Counted from the stretch's first letter, positions 1 to 9,383 are shown. The stretch: 64,000 nucleotides of DNA from Williamsia sp. (GCA_015069695.1 JADCRZ010000031.1:1-64000); one strand, 5' to 3'. The notes: generated by a model from the sequence alone, not told the origin. Numbers and translations are program-made.

Positions 1-41
1 CAATAATAGCTTGTTCGTTGTAGCGCAGTGCAGTAAATTTT

Positions 42-163
42 AGCCCCTTTCAAACAGCCTTGATTTTTTTGCTACTTTTTTTATCAAGAAAAAAAGTAGA
101 CGGAGCCCCCCTTTCAAACAGCCTTGACTTTTTTGGTTCTTTTTGCGTCAAGGCAAAAAGAAC
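42..163. repeat. Tandem pair of hairpin repeats (two diverged ~60-bp units)
   Basis: Unit 1 (42-103) and unit 2 (104-163) share the lead AGCCCC..CTTTCAAACAGCCTTGA, followed by a T-rich hairpin. In unit 1 the stem is CTACTTTTTTT (72-82) with AAAAAAAGTAG (89-99) around the loop ATCAAG. In unit 2 it is GTTCTTTTTGC (136-146) with GCAAAAAGAAC (153-163). In both, the loop is complementary to a CTTGA(T/C) copy just upstream (59-64; 123-128), so a pseudoknot or an alternative stem can form. Unit 2 ends three bases before the stop codon of the DinB-like gene and may act as its terminator. Similar T-rich hairpin repeats are common between genes in Bacteroidota (general knowledge). Confidence 0.75.
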
Positions 164-165
164 AA

Positions 166-624
166 TCATCTCACTCCCCATTCCCATATCCCAAACTGGA
201 TCTTCTTATCAACCAGGTGCCCGTTCTGTTTGAGGGAAAGCAGGATCTGGCCGCGGTGATGGGATTCGTGGGAGATCAGGTAGCCCAGAAAAGCAGTGGG
301 GTGGGGTTTGAAGCCTTTTATCTTTCCCGCTGTAGCTGCTTTTTCAAACAGGCTTTCCATGGCTTTGCCCGATTGTTCCAAGGCCTCAGCAAGAAGGGCT
401 TTGGTGATAACAGTGGTTTCTTCAAATTTGCTGAGGGTGGCAAGTAGTTCCGGGGCTGCTGCCTTCAGCCACAACAGCCGCACGTTGTGTATATGCGCCC
501 ATTGCTTTCCGACAGTTCTGCCTTTTGAAGAAGCCATGTCCGCCAGATGATCTTCATCAATGGCCTGCAGCAGATACAGATTGATGCGGTTGTGTATCTG
601 AAATGTTTCAATAACTTCCTTCAT
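166..624 (-). CDS. DinB-like four-helix metal-binding protein
   Basis: A 152-residue protein of the DinB/YfiT-like superfamily: four-helix proteins that bind one metal ion through three histidines, often with thiol-transferase or unknown activity. Candidate metal ligands are His46 (in AHIHNV), His119 and His122/123 (in HESHHRGQ), with the last histidine in the usual HxxxH-like helix. The open frame extends further upstream, but the ATG at 624 gives the normal family start (MKEVIETF), so the extra 42 residues were dropped. The stop codon lies just beside the hairpin repeat to its left. The gene is divergent from the downstream permease gene. No substrate can be inferred. Confidence 0.8.
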   Translation of the reverse strand: MKEVIETFQIHNRINLYLLQAIDEDHLADMASSKGRTVGKQWAHIHNVRLLWLKAAAPELLATLSKFEETTVITKALLAEALEQSGKAMESLFEKAATAGKIKGFKPHPTAFLGYLISHESHHRGQILLSLKQNGHLVDKKIQFGIWEWGVR

Positions 625-786
625 AGATCTATTTTGCCGGAGGAAAATAATCAAATAGTTTTGTTCGATCGAATAATTCTTGTTTGTTACAAGGGTCCGT
701 TTTGTTTGCACAAGCAGTCTTGTTTGCCCGTATGAGCCCATTTTTTTCACCCATGCCTTATCTGTCCGCCTTTAAATATCTTCTGC

Positions 787-1893
787 ATGCCGCAGCCTTA
801 TAACCAGTTCAAAGCGATGCTGGCCATTACCAAAGCCAGCTTCCGCTCTATACTCCGGAGTCCTACTTCTGTGGTGTTCAACATTGCTTTCCCGCTTATA
901 TTTATCCTGGTATTTGGATTTATAGGAGGCGGAAGCCGTATTTCGCTGCACGTCAGCTTCAATAAAAATGCCGATACATCCAACGCCATCTACCAGGCCA
1001 TTAAAAGCGTGAGCGGCATTTCTATCGTACAGGAAGAGGATAAAAAGATCCAGGAAGACCTGGAAAAAGGCCGGCTCGATGCAGTGATCAACCTGCAAAA
1101 AAATACAACTGCCTCACCGGCTTATACCATCAACATCAAAACCTCAGAGGCCGTCAATCCGCAAAATACCCGTGTCCTGGAGTCTATCCTTACCTCTATC
1201 ATCAGCGGGATCGACAAACAGATTTATCCGGTAACACCCACCTTCGCAGCCATTAACCAGCATGTTGAAAAAGTAAAGGGCAGAACCTACCGCACCATTG
1301 ATTTTATTTTGCCGGGACAGCTGGGCTTTTCCCTGCTAAGCGCGGGGGTGTTCGGGGTGGCGTTCCTGTTTTTCAATCTCCGGCAAACCCTGGTCTTAAA
1401 ACGGTTTTTTGCCACCCCCATCAACCGCTCATACATTGTTTTTGGCGAGGGGTTGAGCCGTGTCCTGTTCCAGCTGATCACTTCTGTCATCATCCTGCTT
1501 GAGGGGTATTTCTTTTTTAAATTTACCCTGGTGCACGGGGCCATCACGTTTTTTGAACTGCTGTTCCTCAGCTTCCTGGGGCTCATGGTATTTATGGGAT
1601 TCGGCTTTATCGTGAGCGGGCTTTCCAAAAGCGAAAGCTCTATTCCGCCTTTGGCCAATCTGATCACGCTTCCCCAGTTTTTATTGTCCGGAACCTTTTT
1701 CTCGATCGATGTGTTCCCATCCTGGCTGCAGCCTATCTGCCGGGTACTGCCACTCACGCATCTCAACAATGCCATGCGGAATGTGGCTTTTGAAGGTGCT
1801 CATCTGATTGACTGTGGAAAAGAAATCGGTATCCTGCTCCTGTGGGGTGCAGTGACATACCTGGTTGCCGTAAAAGTATTCCGCTGGGAATAG
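787..1893 (+). CDS. ABC-2 type transporter permease, orphan
   Basis: A 368-residue integral membrane protein with the ABC-2 permease layout: one membrane segment near residues 25-48, a soluble external domain of about 120 residues, then a block of about five membrane segments from residue 178 to the end. Proteins of this class export drugs, lipids or polysaccharides, or act in gliding and secretion, with a separate ATPase. No ATP-binding gene is adjacent, so the partner must be encoded elsewhere. The start at 787 (MPQPYNQFKAML) could alternatively be the ATG at 817, which gives MLAITKASF, also a plausible N-terminus. It is followed after 84 bp by an SRPBCC gene on the same strand. Confidence 0.85.
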   Translation: MPQPYNQFKAMLAITKASFRSILRSPTSVVFNIAFPLIFILVFGFIGGGSRISLHVSFNKNADTSNAIYQAIKSVSGISIVQEEDKKIQEDLEKGRLDAVINLQKNTTASPAYTINIKTSEAVNPQNTRVLESILTSIISGIDKQIYPVTPTFAAINQHVEKVKGRTYRTIDFILPGQLGFSLLSAGVFGVAFLFFNLRQTLVLKRFFATPINRSYIVFGEGLSRVLFQLITSVIILLEGYFFFKFTLVHGAITFFELLFLSFLGLMVFMGFGFIVSGLSKSESSIPPLANLITLPQFLLSGTFFSIDVFPSWLQPICRVLPLTHLNNAMRNVAFEGAHLIDCGKEIGILLLWGAVTYLVAVKVFRWE

Positions 1894-1977
1894 GGAAGAC
1901 GATTGCAGGTAGGGGCGATAGATGGGATACCGGATACAAAAAGCTGAGACCCAGCAGTGAAAGCTTAGCGCATAAAT

Positions 1978-2472
1978 ATGAAGATCATCAAATTAGCCAT
2001 CATAAGTTTTGTCGTGCTGTTTTTGCTGATGACAGCCATGTTATCCCTGCTTCCCCGCACCATCCGGATCTCAAGGGCCATCAACATAAACGCATCCAGG
2101 GAACAGGTGCGCGCCAGATTGGTGGATTTACAGGGGTGGAGCGAATGGAACGAATATGTAAAAGCAATGAACCATCCGCAGGTAAAAGCAGACAGCATCT
2201 ATTCAGATCAACTCAGCATTGCTGTTCGCGCCATCCATCCTGCATCTGTTGAAACGGCCTGGCACCAGCAGCGCAACGGCAAAACTTTTCCCGGCGTTTT
2301 TAACCTGATACAAGGCGGATCAGTTACGGCCGTTCAATGGTATTTTGATTTTCACTTCAAATGGTATCCATGGGAAAAGCTCAGCAGCATCACGTATGAT
2401 AAGCAGATCGGCCCGCAAATGGAACAGTCGCTGGAAAACCTGAAGCGGTCGATGGAAAAGCCCGCACCCTGA
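1978..2472 (+). CDS. SRPBCC-family protein with N-terminal membrane anchor
   Basis: A 164-residue protein with a hydrophobic helix at residues 5-25 followed by a START-like/polyketide-cyclase fold. Typical signs are the INASREQVRARLVDLQGWSEW segment (about 36-56), in which a helix leads into the Trp-rich strand common to this family, and the C-terminal helix GPQMEQSLENLKR. SRPBCC proteins bind hydrophobic ligands in a deep pocket; the ligand here is unknown. The anchor would place the domain outside the cytoplasmic membrane. It lies between the ABC permease and the susC-like gene on the same strand but probably is not part of the sus operon, since 128 bp with a likely leader separate them. 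Confidence 0.75.
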   Translation: MKIIKLAIISFVVLFLLMTAMLSLLPRTIRISRAININASREQVRARLVDLQGWSEWNEYVKAMNHPQVKADSIYSDQLSIAVRAIHPASVETAWHQQRNGKTFPGVFNLIQGGSVTAVQWYFDFHFKWYPWEKLSSITYDKQIGPQMEQSLENLKRSMEKPAP

Positions 2473-2600
2473 TCTTTTTTTCCAGGAAGTAATTACTGAA
2501 GCAGAACCATTCCTATAAATCCCGGGTTGGATTATGCAGCTATTCCGCAATTTTACGGGTCAATGTATAACCGTTAACTACAAACGATCAAACAATCATT

Positions 2601-5600
2601 ATGAGAAAATACAGACTCTTTTTATGTATCTGCACCCTGCTCTTTGCCGGGCCCCTTGCTGCACAGATACGTGTAAGCGGTGCGGTCACGGGCCCAAACG
2701 GGGAAGGTCTTCCTGGTATCACTGTAGCGATCGCCAACTCCGGCGTGGGAGCAGCTACGGATGCCAATGGGAAATACAGCTTCACGACCAATTTACCGGC
2801 CGGCAACTATACCCTTCAGTTCAGCGGTGTAGGCTTTAAATCCGGTGAAGCTTCGCTGCGCATTGGCAGCGGGCAGTCGTATGTAGTGAACAGCCAGCTC
2901 ACAACCGATGCGCTGGGGTTGGATGAAGTGGTGGTTACAGGTACATCACAAGGAACAACCAGAAGACAATTGGGAAGTTATATCAGTACCGTAAAAGCTG
3001 ACGAGCTCACCAAAGGCGCCACCGGCAACGTACTGGCTGCCCTGCAGGGAAAAACAGCAGGCGCACAGATCATCCAGAACAGTGGTGATCCAGGCGGAGG
3101 CATATCTGTGCGGTTAAGAGGCATCAGCTCTGTAGGAAGCTCATCAGAACCACTGTATATTGTAGATGGCGTGATCGTAAACAATGCCACGTCACGTGTT
3201 ACCAATACCTCCGGCAATTATGACGGTACCAACTTTATCGGCGCCATTGGCCAGAACAGGTTGGCCGACATCAACCCTGCCGATATTGAACGCGTAGAAG
3301 TGCTGAACGGGGCCGCTGCCGCTGCGATCTACGGCTCCAGGGCCAACGCCGGCGTCGTGCAGATCTTTACAAAAAGAGGTGCCGGTGGTGCACCTAAAGT
3401 AGGCTTCTCAACCACTATCCTTGCCAACCAGATCAGAAAAAAAGTAGCCGTCAACCAGGCCCCTATCAAGTTCGGCGGATCGCCTGATGTGCAAACGCAG
3501 GACATTCTTACGCCTACACTCACCAATACCACCCCCGTCAACCGCTACGATTACAATGATTATATCTTCCGTACCGGATTGGGAACAGACAACAACGTTT
3601 CTGTAAGCGGCGGCAACGACAAAACAAAATACTATGTATCAGGTTCTTACTACTATAACCAGGGCATCGTAAAGAATACCGATTTCAGACGCTATAGCTT
3701 CCGCAGCAACATTGATCAAACAATCAGCAGCAAGCTCAGCTTTTCACTGGGACTGAACTATATCAACAGCGCCTCCAATGAAAAACCGGATGGCAATTCA
3801 TTTTTTTCTCCGCTTAATTCCATCAACATCATTGGTAACTTCCACGACATACAAACCCGGGATGCACTCGGCAACATAAAAGCCATCGGCGAAAGAGGCC
3901 GTGTAAATCCGGTTTCTATTATTGAAGACATCAAGCAGCGGGAAGAAACCAACCGCGTGCTGGCAAACACCAGCCTGAAATGGAGGCCCATTAAGCACCT
4001 GACCATCGATTACACATTGGGGATAGACAATTACGCACAACGCGGCACCACCTATATTCCTCCCTTCGCCTACAATGTAAACACGGCTTTTTACGGTGGC
4101 GGCTTGTCGCTTGATCCTACACAGAACGGATATGCCAGTGCGGCAACCTTTTCCTTCTTCCAGATGAACAATGAATTGAATGCAACTTATCAGGCCGATA
4201 TTACCAAATCACTTAGTTCAACTACCCAGGCAGGTTATTCCCTGCAGTATGAAAAAAACAGCTATACGCTTTTACAGGGAAGAGGGTTGGCACCTTTTGT
4301 GCAAACCGTAACAGGCGCCAGCACCAAGCTCGACCCGGCAGATGCAAGAAGCGAATTGTCTATTTCAGGCGTTTACCTGCAACAGAATTTCAAATACAAC
4401 AACAATCTTTTTCTGACAGGTGCTGTAAGGGTAGACGGATCATCTGTTTTTGGTACAGACCAGCGCAACCAGGTATATACAAAAGCAAGCGGCAGTTATG
4501 TACTTTCAGGAACCGATTACTGGCAAACACTCAATGTGGGCTCCTGGTGGGATCTATTTAAGATCAGGGCTGCTTATGGCGAGTCAGGCAACTTAACGGG
4601 CATTGGTGCTTACGACCGTTTCAATGCTTATTCCAGCACCTCTTTCCTGGGAAGAACTTCCTTTTATTCCTCTGCCACGCTGGCCAATACAAACGTAAAA
4701 CCTGAACGGCAGAAAGAGCTTGAGTTTGGAACCGACCTGGCTTTTTTCAAGAACAGGCTCAGCCTCCAGTTCAATTATTACATCAAGAAAGTAAGTGACC
4801 TGTTGTTCCCGCGCGTAATTGCACCCACCACTGGTTTTTCCAGCTTGCTCGACAACATCGGCTCGCTGCAAAACAGGGGTTTTGAAATTGTGCTGAACGG
4901 ATCGCCGGTGGCAAGCAAAAATGTTCATTGGGACATAACAGGCATCTTTAACCGAAACAGGAACAAGGTCCTGAATACAGGACAAGCCCTGATCCTGTAC
5001 AGCACCAATGCCGGTGCGCCCGTAGCACTGCTGCAGGGCTATCCGGTAGGCGTGTTCTATGGAACTTTCTTTGCAAAAGACAACAGCGGCAACCTGGTAA
5101 AAAGCACGGCAGGCATTCCGTTGCAGGAGCTGGGTGTTCAGAATAGTCCGCTCTCCTACACGCCCCAGCGAAACGCCAGCGGACAGCCTTCCGGCTCTAC
5201 CGTACGCAAGATCATCGGTGACCCCAATCCGGATTATACAGCGAGCCTGGTAAACGAAGTAAGTTATAGAAAGCTGAACCTGCGCGTACAGCTGGATGCT
5301 GTTCAGGGCGTAGATGTGTTTAATGCAGACTGGAGAACCCGGCAGGGGGTAGGCAATGGAAAAGTCGCTGAACAGGAAGACCTGGGGCAGGTTCCCCGTG
5401 GCTACGTTTCCGGGGTATATGGCGTAGAGGAATGGAGAATAGATGATGGTTCCTTTGTAAAGCTCCGTGAGGTATCGCTGGGGTATAACTTTGGCCAGCT
5501 CGGAAGGGCGTTCAGCGGCCTGACACTTTCCTTAAGTGGCCGCAACCTGATATCCTGGGACAATTACAAAGGGTATGATCCGGAAGTGAATGCTGCCGGA

Positions 5601-5684
5601 CAAAGCACCGTTTTAAGAGGCATTGATTTCGGCGCGGTACCCATCCCCCGCACATTCAGTTTTGGCATCCAGGCAAAATTCTAA
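2601..5684 (+). CDS. SusC/RagA family TonB-linked outer-membrane transporter
   Basis: A 1027-residue TonB-dependent transporter. Residues 1-21 are a signal peptide (ending LAAQ). Residues about 22-105 are a carboxypeptidase-regulatory-like beta domain (VSGAVTGPNGEGLPGITV). A plug domain follows around 110-240, with the RLRGISSVGSSSEPLYIVDG and ERVEVLNGAAAAAIYGSRA signatures, and then a 22-strand barrel ending in a C-terminal Phe (PRTFSFGIQAKF). SusC proteins import oligosaccharides, peptides or other nutrients through the outer membrane with a SusD lid. The susD partner follows after 17 bp, so the two form an operon. No glycoside hydrolase, anti-sigma or hybrid sensor gene is adjacent, so the substrate cannot be told. 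Confidence 0.95.
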   Translation: MRKYRLFLCICTLLFAGPLAAQIRVSGAVTGPNGEGLPGITVAIANSGVGAATDANGKYSFTTNLPAGNYTLQFSGVGFKSGEASLRIGSGQSYVVNSQLTTDALGLDEVVVTGTSQGTTRRQLGSYISTVKADELTKGATGNVLAALQGKTAGAQIIQNSGDPGGGISVRLRGISSVGSSSEPLYIVDGVIVNNATSRVTNTSGNYDGTNFIGAIGQNRLADINPADIERVEVLNGAAAAAIYGSRANAGVVQIFTKRGAGGAPKVGFSTTILANQIRKKVAVNQAPIKFGGSPDVQTQDILTPTLTNTTPVNRYDYNDYIFRTGLGTDNNVSVSGGNDKTKYYVSGSYYYNQGIVKNTDFRRYSFRSNIDQTISSKLSFSLGLNYINSASNEKPDGNSFFSPLNSINIIGNFHDIQTRDALGNIKAIGERGRVNPVSIIEDIKQREETNRVLANTSLKWRPIKHLTIDYTLGIDNYAQRGTTYIPPFAYNVNTAFYGGGLSLDPTQNGYASAATFSFFQMNNELNATYQADITKSLSSTTQAGYSLQYEKNSYTLLQGRGLAPFVQTVTGASTKLDPADARSELSISGVYLQQNFKYNNNLFLTGAVRVDGSSVFGTDQRNQVYTKASGSYVLSGTDYWQTLNVGSWWDLFKIRAAYGESGNLTGIGAYDRFNAYSSTSFLGRTSFYSSATLANTNVKPERQKELEFGTDLAFFKNRLSLQFNYYIKKVSDLLFPRVIAPTTGFSSLLDNIGSLQNRGFEIVLNGSPVASKNVHWDITGIFNRNRNKVLNTGQALILYSTNAGAPVALLQGYPVGVFYGTFFAKDNSGNLVKSTAGIPLQELGVQNSPLSYTPQRNASGQPSGSTVRKIIGDPNPDYTASLVNEVSYRKLNLRVQLDAVQGVDVFNADWRTRQGVGNGKVAEQEDLGQVPRGYVSGVYGVEEWRIDDGSFVKLREVSLGYNFGQLGRAFSGLTLSLSGRNLISWDNYKGYDPEVNAAGQSTVLRGIDFGAVPIPRTFSFGIQAKF

Positions 5685-5701
5685 CTTCTACAATCAAACA
5701 T

Positions 5702-7009
5702 ATGAAACGCATTATATCAACTTCTTTATCCTGTTCTCTCTGCGCCGTTCTGTTGCTCACGGCAGTCTCCTGTAAAAAAAATTATTCCGATCCTTCCCGG
5801 GCTACGGAGGAGCAGGTATTCCAGAGTGCCGCCGGCTTAACAGGCGCCAGTGTAGGTCTGCAGCGTGTGTACTCGCTCGGCAGGGCCAGCTCCCTGTACA
5901 ACATTATCAGCACAACCGGACTGGTTACGCGTGAGCTTACCCTGCTCAATGCCGGTAACCTGCCTGAATACCAGCTTAGCACCGGCGGTGCTGCAGTGGA
6001 CGGAACCAATACAATGCTGGCAGGTTTGTGGACTAGCAGCAACAAGATTATTTACGACGCCAATAACATCATCAGGGGCACCGCCATTCTATCAGACAAA
6101 GGATATATAAGCGGATTGATTGGCTATACCACCATTTTCAAAGCTCTCTCCATTGGTGCCCTGTCTATGTACTGGGAAAGAATTCCTGCGGGCATCGGTA
6201 CAAACGTAACTTTCATCACCCGGGCAGAAGGTTTTACCAAAGCTGTTGCCACCATTGACAGCGCGCTTACCCTGATCAATGCCAATGCAATCAGCAGTTC
6301 TTTTACCGCAAATATACCGGCAGGTGTAGATATCGTCAACACGCTGCAGGCGCTGAAAGCCCGTTATTCCCTCTATGCAGGCAATTACGCGCAAGCCCTG
6401 GCAGCCGCCAATGCAGTAGACCTGACCAAGAGATCCACCATGAATTTCGAAGCAGGCAATCCCAATCCGATCTATGATGTGTCGGGTTCAAATTACAACG
6501 TGTACCAACCCATTGATTCAACGATGGGACTGCCGGGTGATTTAAAACCTGACCTGGCAGACAAGCGCGTGCCCTTTTACATGGTGCTGAGCGGTTCTCC
6601 CGCTGCGCGTTTTCTGATGAAAGGATTCAGCAGCGGCCCTGCTGTGGCCGTTCCCATTTACCTGCCCGGCGAGATGACCCTGATCAAGGCCGAATGTTAC
6701 GTCCGGCAAGCCACTCCTGATTTGACGAATGCCTTAAGCGAGTTGAATAAGGTTATCACCAAACAGCCTGCTGCCGATCTATTCGGGGTAGGTGCAGGCC
6801 TGCCTGCTCTACCTGGTACCCTCACCCAGGCCCAGCTGCTGGATCAGATCTACCGCAACCGCTCTATCGAATTATTCATGTCAGGCCTGAAGCTCGAAGA
6901 CATGCGCCGCTTCAACCGCCCCACCACCGAGCGAACAAGAAACCTCATGCCTTATCCTTTCCGGGAACGGGACAACAACCCCAATACCCCCGCCGATCCG
7001 GCGTTTTAG
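5702..7009 (+). CDS. SusD/RagB family nutrient-binding outer-membrane lipoprotein
   Basis: A 435-residue surface lipoprotein that forms the lid of the SusC transporter encoded 17 bp upstream. The signal peptide ends in AVSC, with Cys24 as the lipidated residue. The body is rich in helical TPR-like segments (ALKARYSLYAGNYAQALAAA at about 220), and the C-terminus carries the family's IYRNRSIELFMSGLKLEDMRRF element, where SusD proteins usually read E...E...G.R..D..R. It is rather short for the family, which often runs 450-600 residues. The stop codon TAG at 7007-7009 runs straight into the palindromic repeat at 7009. The barrel and lid pair imply uptake of an undetermined oligomer. Confidence 0.93.
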   Translation: MKRIISTSLSCSLCAVLLLTAVSCKKNYSDPSRATEEQVFQSAAGLTGASVGLQRVYSLGRASSLYNIISTTGLVTRELTLLNAGNLPEYQLSTGGAAVDGTNTMLAGLWTSSNKIIYDANNIIRGTAILSDKGYISGLIGYTTIFKALSIGALSMYWERIPAGIGTNVTFITRAEGFTKAVATIDSALTLINANAISSSFTANIPAGVDIVNTLQALKARYSLYAGNYAQALAAANAVDLTKRSTMNFEAGNPNPIYDVSGSNYNVYQPIDSTMGLPGDLKPDLADKRVPFYMVLSGSPAARFLMKGFSSGPAVAVPIYLPGEMTLIKAECYVRQATPDLTNALSELNKVITKQPAADLFGVGAGLPALPGTLTQAQLLDQIYRNRSIELFMSGLKLEDMRRFNRPTTERTRNLMPYPFRERDNNPNTPADPAF

Positions 7010-7134
7010 TCTGAACCAGGATTTACAGGATCAGAGGGATTCGTGTAATCCTGGTTCAGACAAAAAGCCTCCGCAAGATGATCAAAGGACTACAATCCCC
7101 GAATCCCTCTAATCCTGTAAATCCTGGTTCAAGA
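7009..7134. repeat. Palindromic repeat, copy 1 (convergent gene ends)
   Basis: The whole gap between the susD-like gene and bioA is a nested palindrome. The outer arms are 7009-7042 and 7100-7134 (GTCTGAACCAGGATTTACAG against the near-complement ending GGTTCAAGAC). An inner perfect 15-bp inverted repeat uses GTCTGAACCAGGATT (7009-7023) and AATCCTGGTTCAGAC (7047-7061), so two alternative hairpins are possible. The element begins on the last base of the susD stop codon, and bioA ends four bases beyond its right arm. It probably terminates transcription from both sides. Related copies lie at 45570-45729, 57953-58166 and 63037-63122. Confidence 0.85.
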
Positions 7135-7137
7135 CAG

Positions 7138-8418
7138 TCAAGGTTCCAGATATTCCTCCACAGCCCCATACACCCGCTCCAACTCCTCTTCTGTAATACA
7201 ATAAGGCGGCATAATGTAAACTGTATTGCCCAAAGGCCGCAGGTAAATGTTTCTTTCGAGCATAAAGGCGGTGATGTGTTGGCCGATGTTGTTGAGGTAG
7301 TTATTGCTTTCGCTGTTGTATTCAAATGCAAGAATGGTTCCGATGGTGCGGATATTTTTTACGGCAGGATGTTTTTTAATTTTTTGCGCGAAGGAGAGAT
7401 GTTGGTTGGCAATGCGCTGTACTTTTTCAAGGGTTTGTTCTGTTGTGAATAAATCCAGGCTGGCCAGGGAAGCAGCACAGGCCAGGGGGTTGGCAGTGAA
7501 GGAATGACCGTGGAAAAAAGTTTTCAGGCGGTCGGTGGTTTGAAAGGCGGCTGTTATTTTTTCGGTGCAGGCAGTAACGCCCAGGGCCATGGTGCCGCCG
7601 GTGAGACCTTTTGATAAGCAAATAATATCGGGCTTTGTGGGCACCTGCTCGCTGGCAAATAAGGAGCCTGTTCTTCCAAATCCCGTCATCACTTCATCGG
7701 CGATGCAGATGATGTCATGCTCGCGGCAGGTAACCAGCAGCTGATCAAGTAAATCAGCCTGATAGACGTTCATGCCACCTGCACCCTGCAGGAGCGGTTC
7801 ATAAATAAACGCAGCAACTTGCGCGCTTTGATCAATCATTGTTTGTTGAACAGCCTGTGTATTCTCTGCATCCGGAACATCAATAAAAATAACCTCAAAC
7901 AGCTTATCCCGAAAGGCAAGGGTAAAAACACTCCGGTCGCTCAGGCTCATGGTGCCGAATGTATCACCGTGATAGCTCTTGTTAAAAGCAATGATCTTGT
8001 TTCTTTGAGGAGGCTGCTCCGGAGATGGCTGTTTATTCCACCAGTATTGCAGCGCCATTTTTACGCCTACTTCTACGGCTGTAGATCCGTTGTCGGAGTA
8101 AAATACTTTGGAGAATCCGGCGGGCAGCAAGCTAATGAGCCTTTCTGCGAGCTCAACAGCGGGCCGGTGGGTGAACTGGGTAAAGATCACCTGCTCAAGC
8201 TGCATCGCTTGTTCGTAAAGCTTGCGGGCGATATAAGGATGTGCATGTCCATGAATGGTGACCCACCAGCTGCTGACTGCATCGATGTACCGGTTTCCGG
8301 CTTCATCAACCAGGTAAACCCCTTCTCCCTTTGCGACCGGAATGGGCACTACAGGCGAGAGCAGGGAAGTGTAAGGATGCCAGATATATCGTTTGTCTTT
8401 GTCTTGTAAAGATTGCAT
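7138..8418 (-). CDS. bioA: Adenosylmethionine-8-amino-7-oxononanoate aminotransferase (BioA)
   Basis: A 426-residue PLP enzyme of biotin synthesis. It moves an amino group from S-adenosylmethionine to 7-keto-8-aminopelargonate to give 7,8-diaminopelargonate. Diagnostic features are the N-terminal IWHPYTS motif, SSWWVTIHGHAHP (about 49-61), the cofactor-binding SDNGSTAVE (108-116), the acidic DEVMTGFGRTG (241-251) and the Schiff-base Lys270 in CLSKGLTGG. The rest of the biotin pathway is not in the window. The last codons (LEP then TGA) lie at the edge of the palindromic repeat. It is divergent from the lipoprotein gene at 8463, with only 44 bp between, so promoters must be very close. Confidence 0.96.
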   Translation of the reverse strand: MQSLQDKDKRYIWHPYTSLLSPVVPIPVAKGEGVYLVDEAGNRYIDAVSSWWVTIHGHAHPYIARKLYEQAMQLEQVIFTQFTHRPAVELAERLISLLPAGFSKVFYSDNGSTAVEVGVKMALQYWWNKQPSPEQPPQRNKIIAFNKSYHGDTFGTMSLSDRSVFTLAFRDKLFEVIFIDVPDAENTQAVQQTMIDQSAQVAAFIYEPLLQGAGGMNVYQADLLDQLLVTCREHDIICIADEVMTGFGRTGSLFASEQVPTKPDIICLSKGLTGGTMALGVTACTEKITAAFQTTDRLKTFFHGHSFTANPLACAASLASLDLFTTEQTLEKVQRIANQHLSFAQKIKKHPAVKNIRTIGTILAFEYNSESNNYLNNIGQHITAFMLERNIYLRPLGNTVYIMPPYCITEEELERVYGAVEEYLEP

Positions 8419-8462
8419 AGCGAGGGTATAAATTTATATGTAATTTGGACAAAACTCTTTGT

Positions 8463-9320
8463 ATGCCTCTTAAGGTGTTGTGCTGCCTCCTGCTTGTTTC
8501 CTTTTTTTTGATCGATTGTAACAATGCTGACAAAACAAGTGCCTCTGCCGGAGGCGATTCTGCCGAAGCAGAAAAAGATTCTGTGGTCTCCGAAGAATTT
8601 GCCTATGCAAATTGCTATGAAAATTTTTTTAAAGGGCTGCCCAAATGGAAAGATTCGGCTGCTGTTTCCCTTCAGCTGCAAAGCGGACAACGTGTAACGG
8701 TCGCGCAGTTTTTTACAGATGAATTTATGGGCCCTTCTTCCCGGTACGGGGAAAAAGACCTGGATGGGGACGGAACAACCGAGCTGGTTATTTACAATAA
8801 TACCGGTGGTGCGCATTGCTGTGACGATTATACCGTCTTTCAAAAAAACAATGATAAGGAGTATGGGTTCAAGGCGCATCTTGCCGGCAGCATTTGCATT
8901 GATGCTGTAACCAATCATTTTACTTTTTCATTCAATGAAATGCTGGGTTATTTTTTTGGATGTTACGCCTGCGGATTTGATGATAGCACATCGGCATTCC
9001 GTACCATGCGTGAAATTGAATTAAAGTACAATGGTGGTAAGCTGGAGCCTGTTCCTTATGATGCCGCCGCAGAAAAGCAAAATATCACCAACCTGGAAGC
9101 GCTGCAGAAACACGGGTTTGAGAAGATGGAAGACATGATGGACAATGGCTGGAGAAAAGAGTTTGCCATGAATGCAGCCGTGTGGCATTACAACCACGGA
9201 AAAGAATGGGCGGCAACAGAAAAGCTGTTTCGGCAGTACTATACTTTCCCCGATATAGAAAAAATATGGACAGAATTTCACACCCTCCTCTCCGAAGCCA
9301 GCAAAGACAATACATTTTGA
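8463..9320 (+). CDS. Uncharacterised secreted lipoprotein
   Basis: A 285-residue protein of unknown function. The N-terminus is a lipoprotein signal with Cys19 (SFFLIDC; Asp before the Cys is unusual but tolerated in Bacteroidota) and a Ser/Ala/Asp-rich linker. The frame is open from 8445, but the ATG at 8463 places the hydrophobic core correctly. In the middle, DLDGDGTTELVIY (about 98-110) resembles a calcium-binding FG-GAP/EF-hand-like loop, followed by HCCDDYTVF; cysteines recur in GCYACGFD, so a disulfide-bonded fold is likely. The second half is helical. It lies between bioA (divergent) and the sigma factor gene downstream on the same strand (63 bp). Confidence 0.75.
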   Translation: MPLKVLCCLLLVSFFLIDCNNADKTSASAGGDSAEAEKDSVVSEEFAYANCYENFFKGLPKWKDSAAVSLQLQSGQRVTVAQFFTDEFMGPSSRYGEKDLDGDGTTELVIYNNTGGAHCCDDYTVFQKNNDKEYGFKAHLAGSICIDAVTNHFTFSFNEMLGYFFGCYACGFDDSTSAFRTMREIELKYNGGKLEPVPYDAAAEKQNITNLEALQKHGFEKMEDMMDNGWRKEFAMNAAVWHYNHGKEWAATEKLFRQYYTFPDIEKIWTEFHTLLSEASKDNTF

Positions 9321-9383
9321 TGTGCCCCAGCCCGTGCAACGATCCACGCAAAACCCTTGTCAAACCCCTGCAAGGAGATCCTG

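Noticed and set aside
1842-2252. 136-codon frame overlapping the SRPBCC gene
   Set aside because: Overlaps two convincing genes in another frame, with Cys/His/Arg-rich composition typical of frame shadows.
2601-7009. Polysaccharide utilisation locus
   Set aside because: There is a SusC/SusD pair, but no carbohydrate-active enzyme, hybrid two-component system or sigma/anti-sigma pair next to it; calling a locus would go beyond the sequence.
8349-8918. Minus-strand frame of 189 codons opposite the lipoprotein gene
   Set aside because: No domain features; the plus-strand gene has a proper signal peptide and is the better reading.
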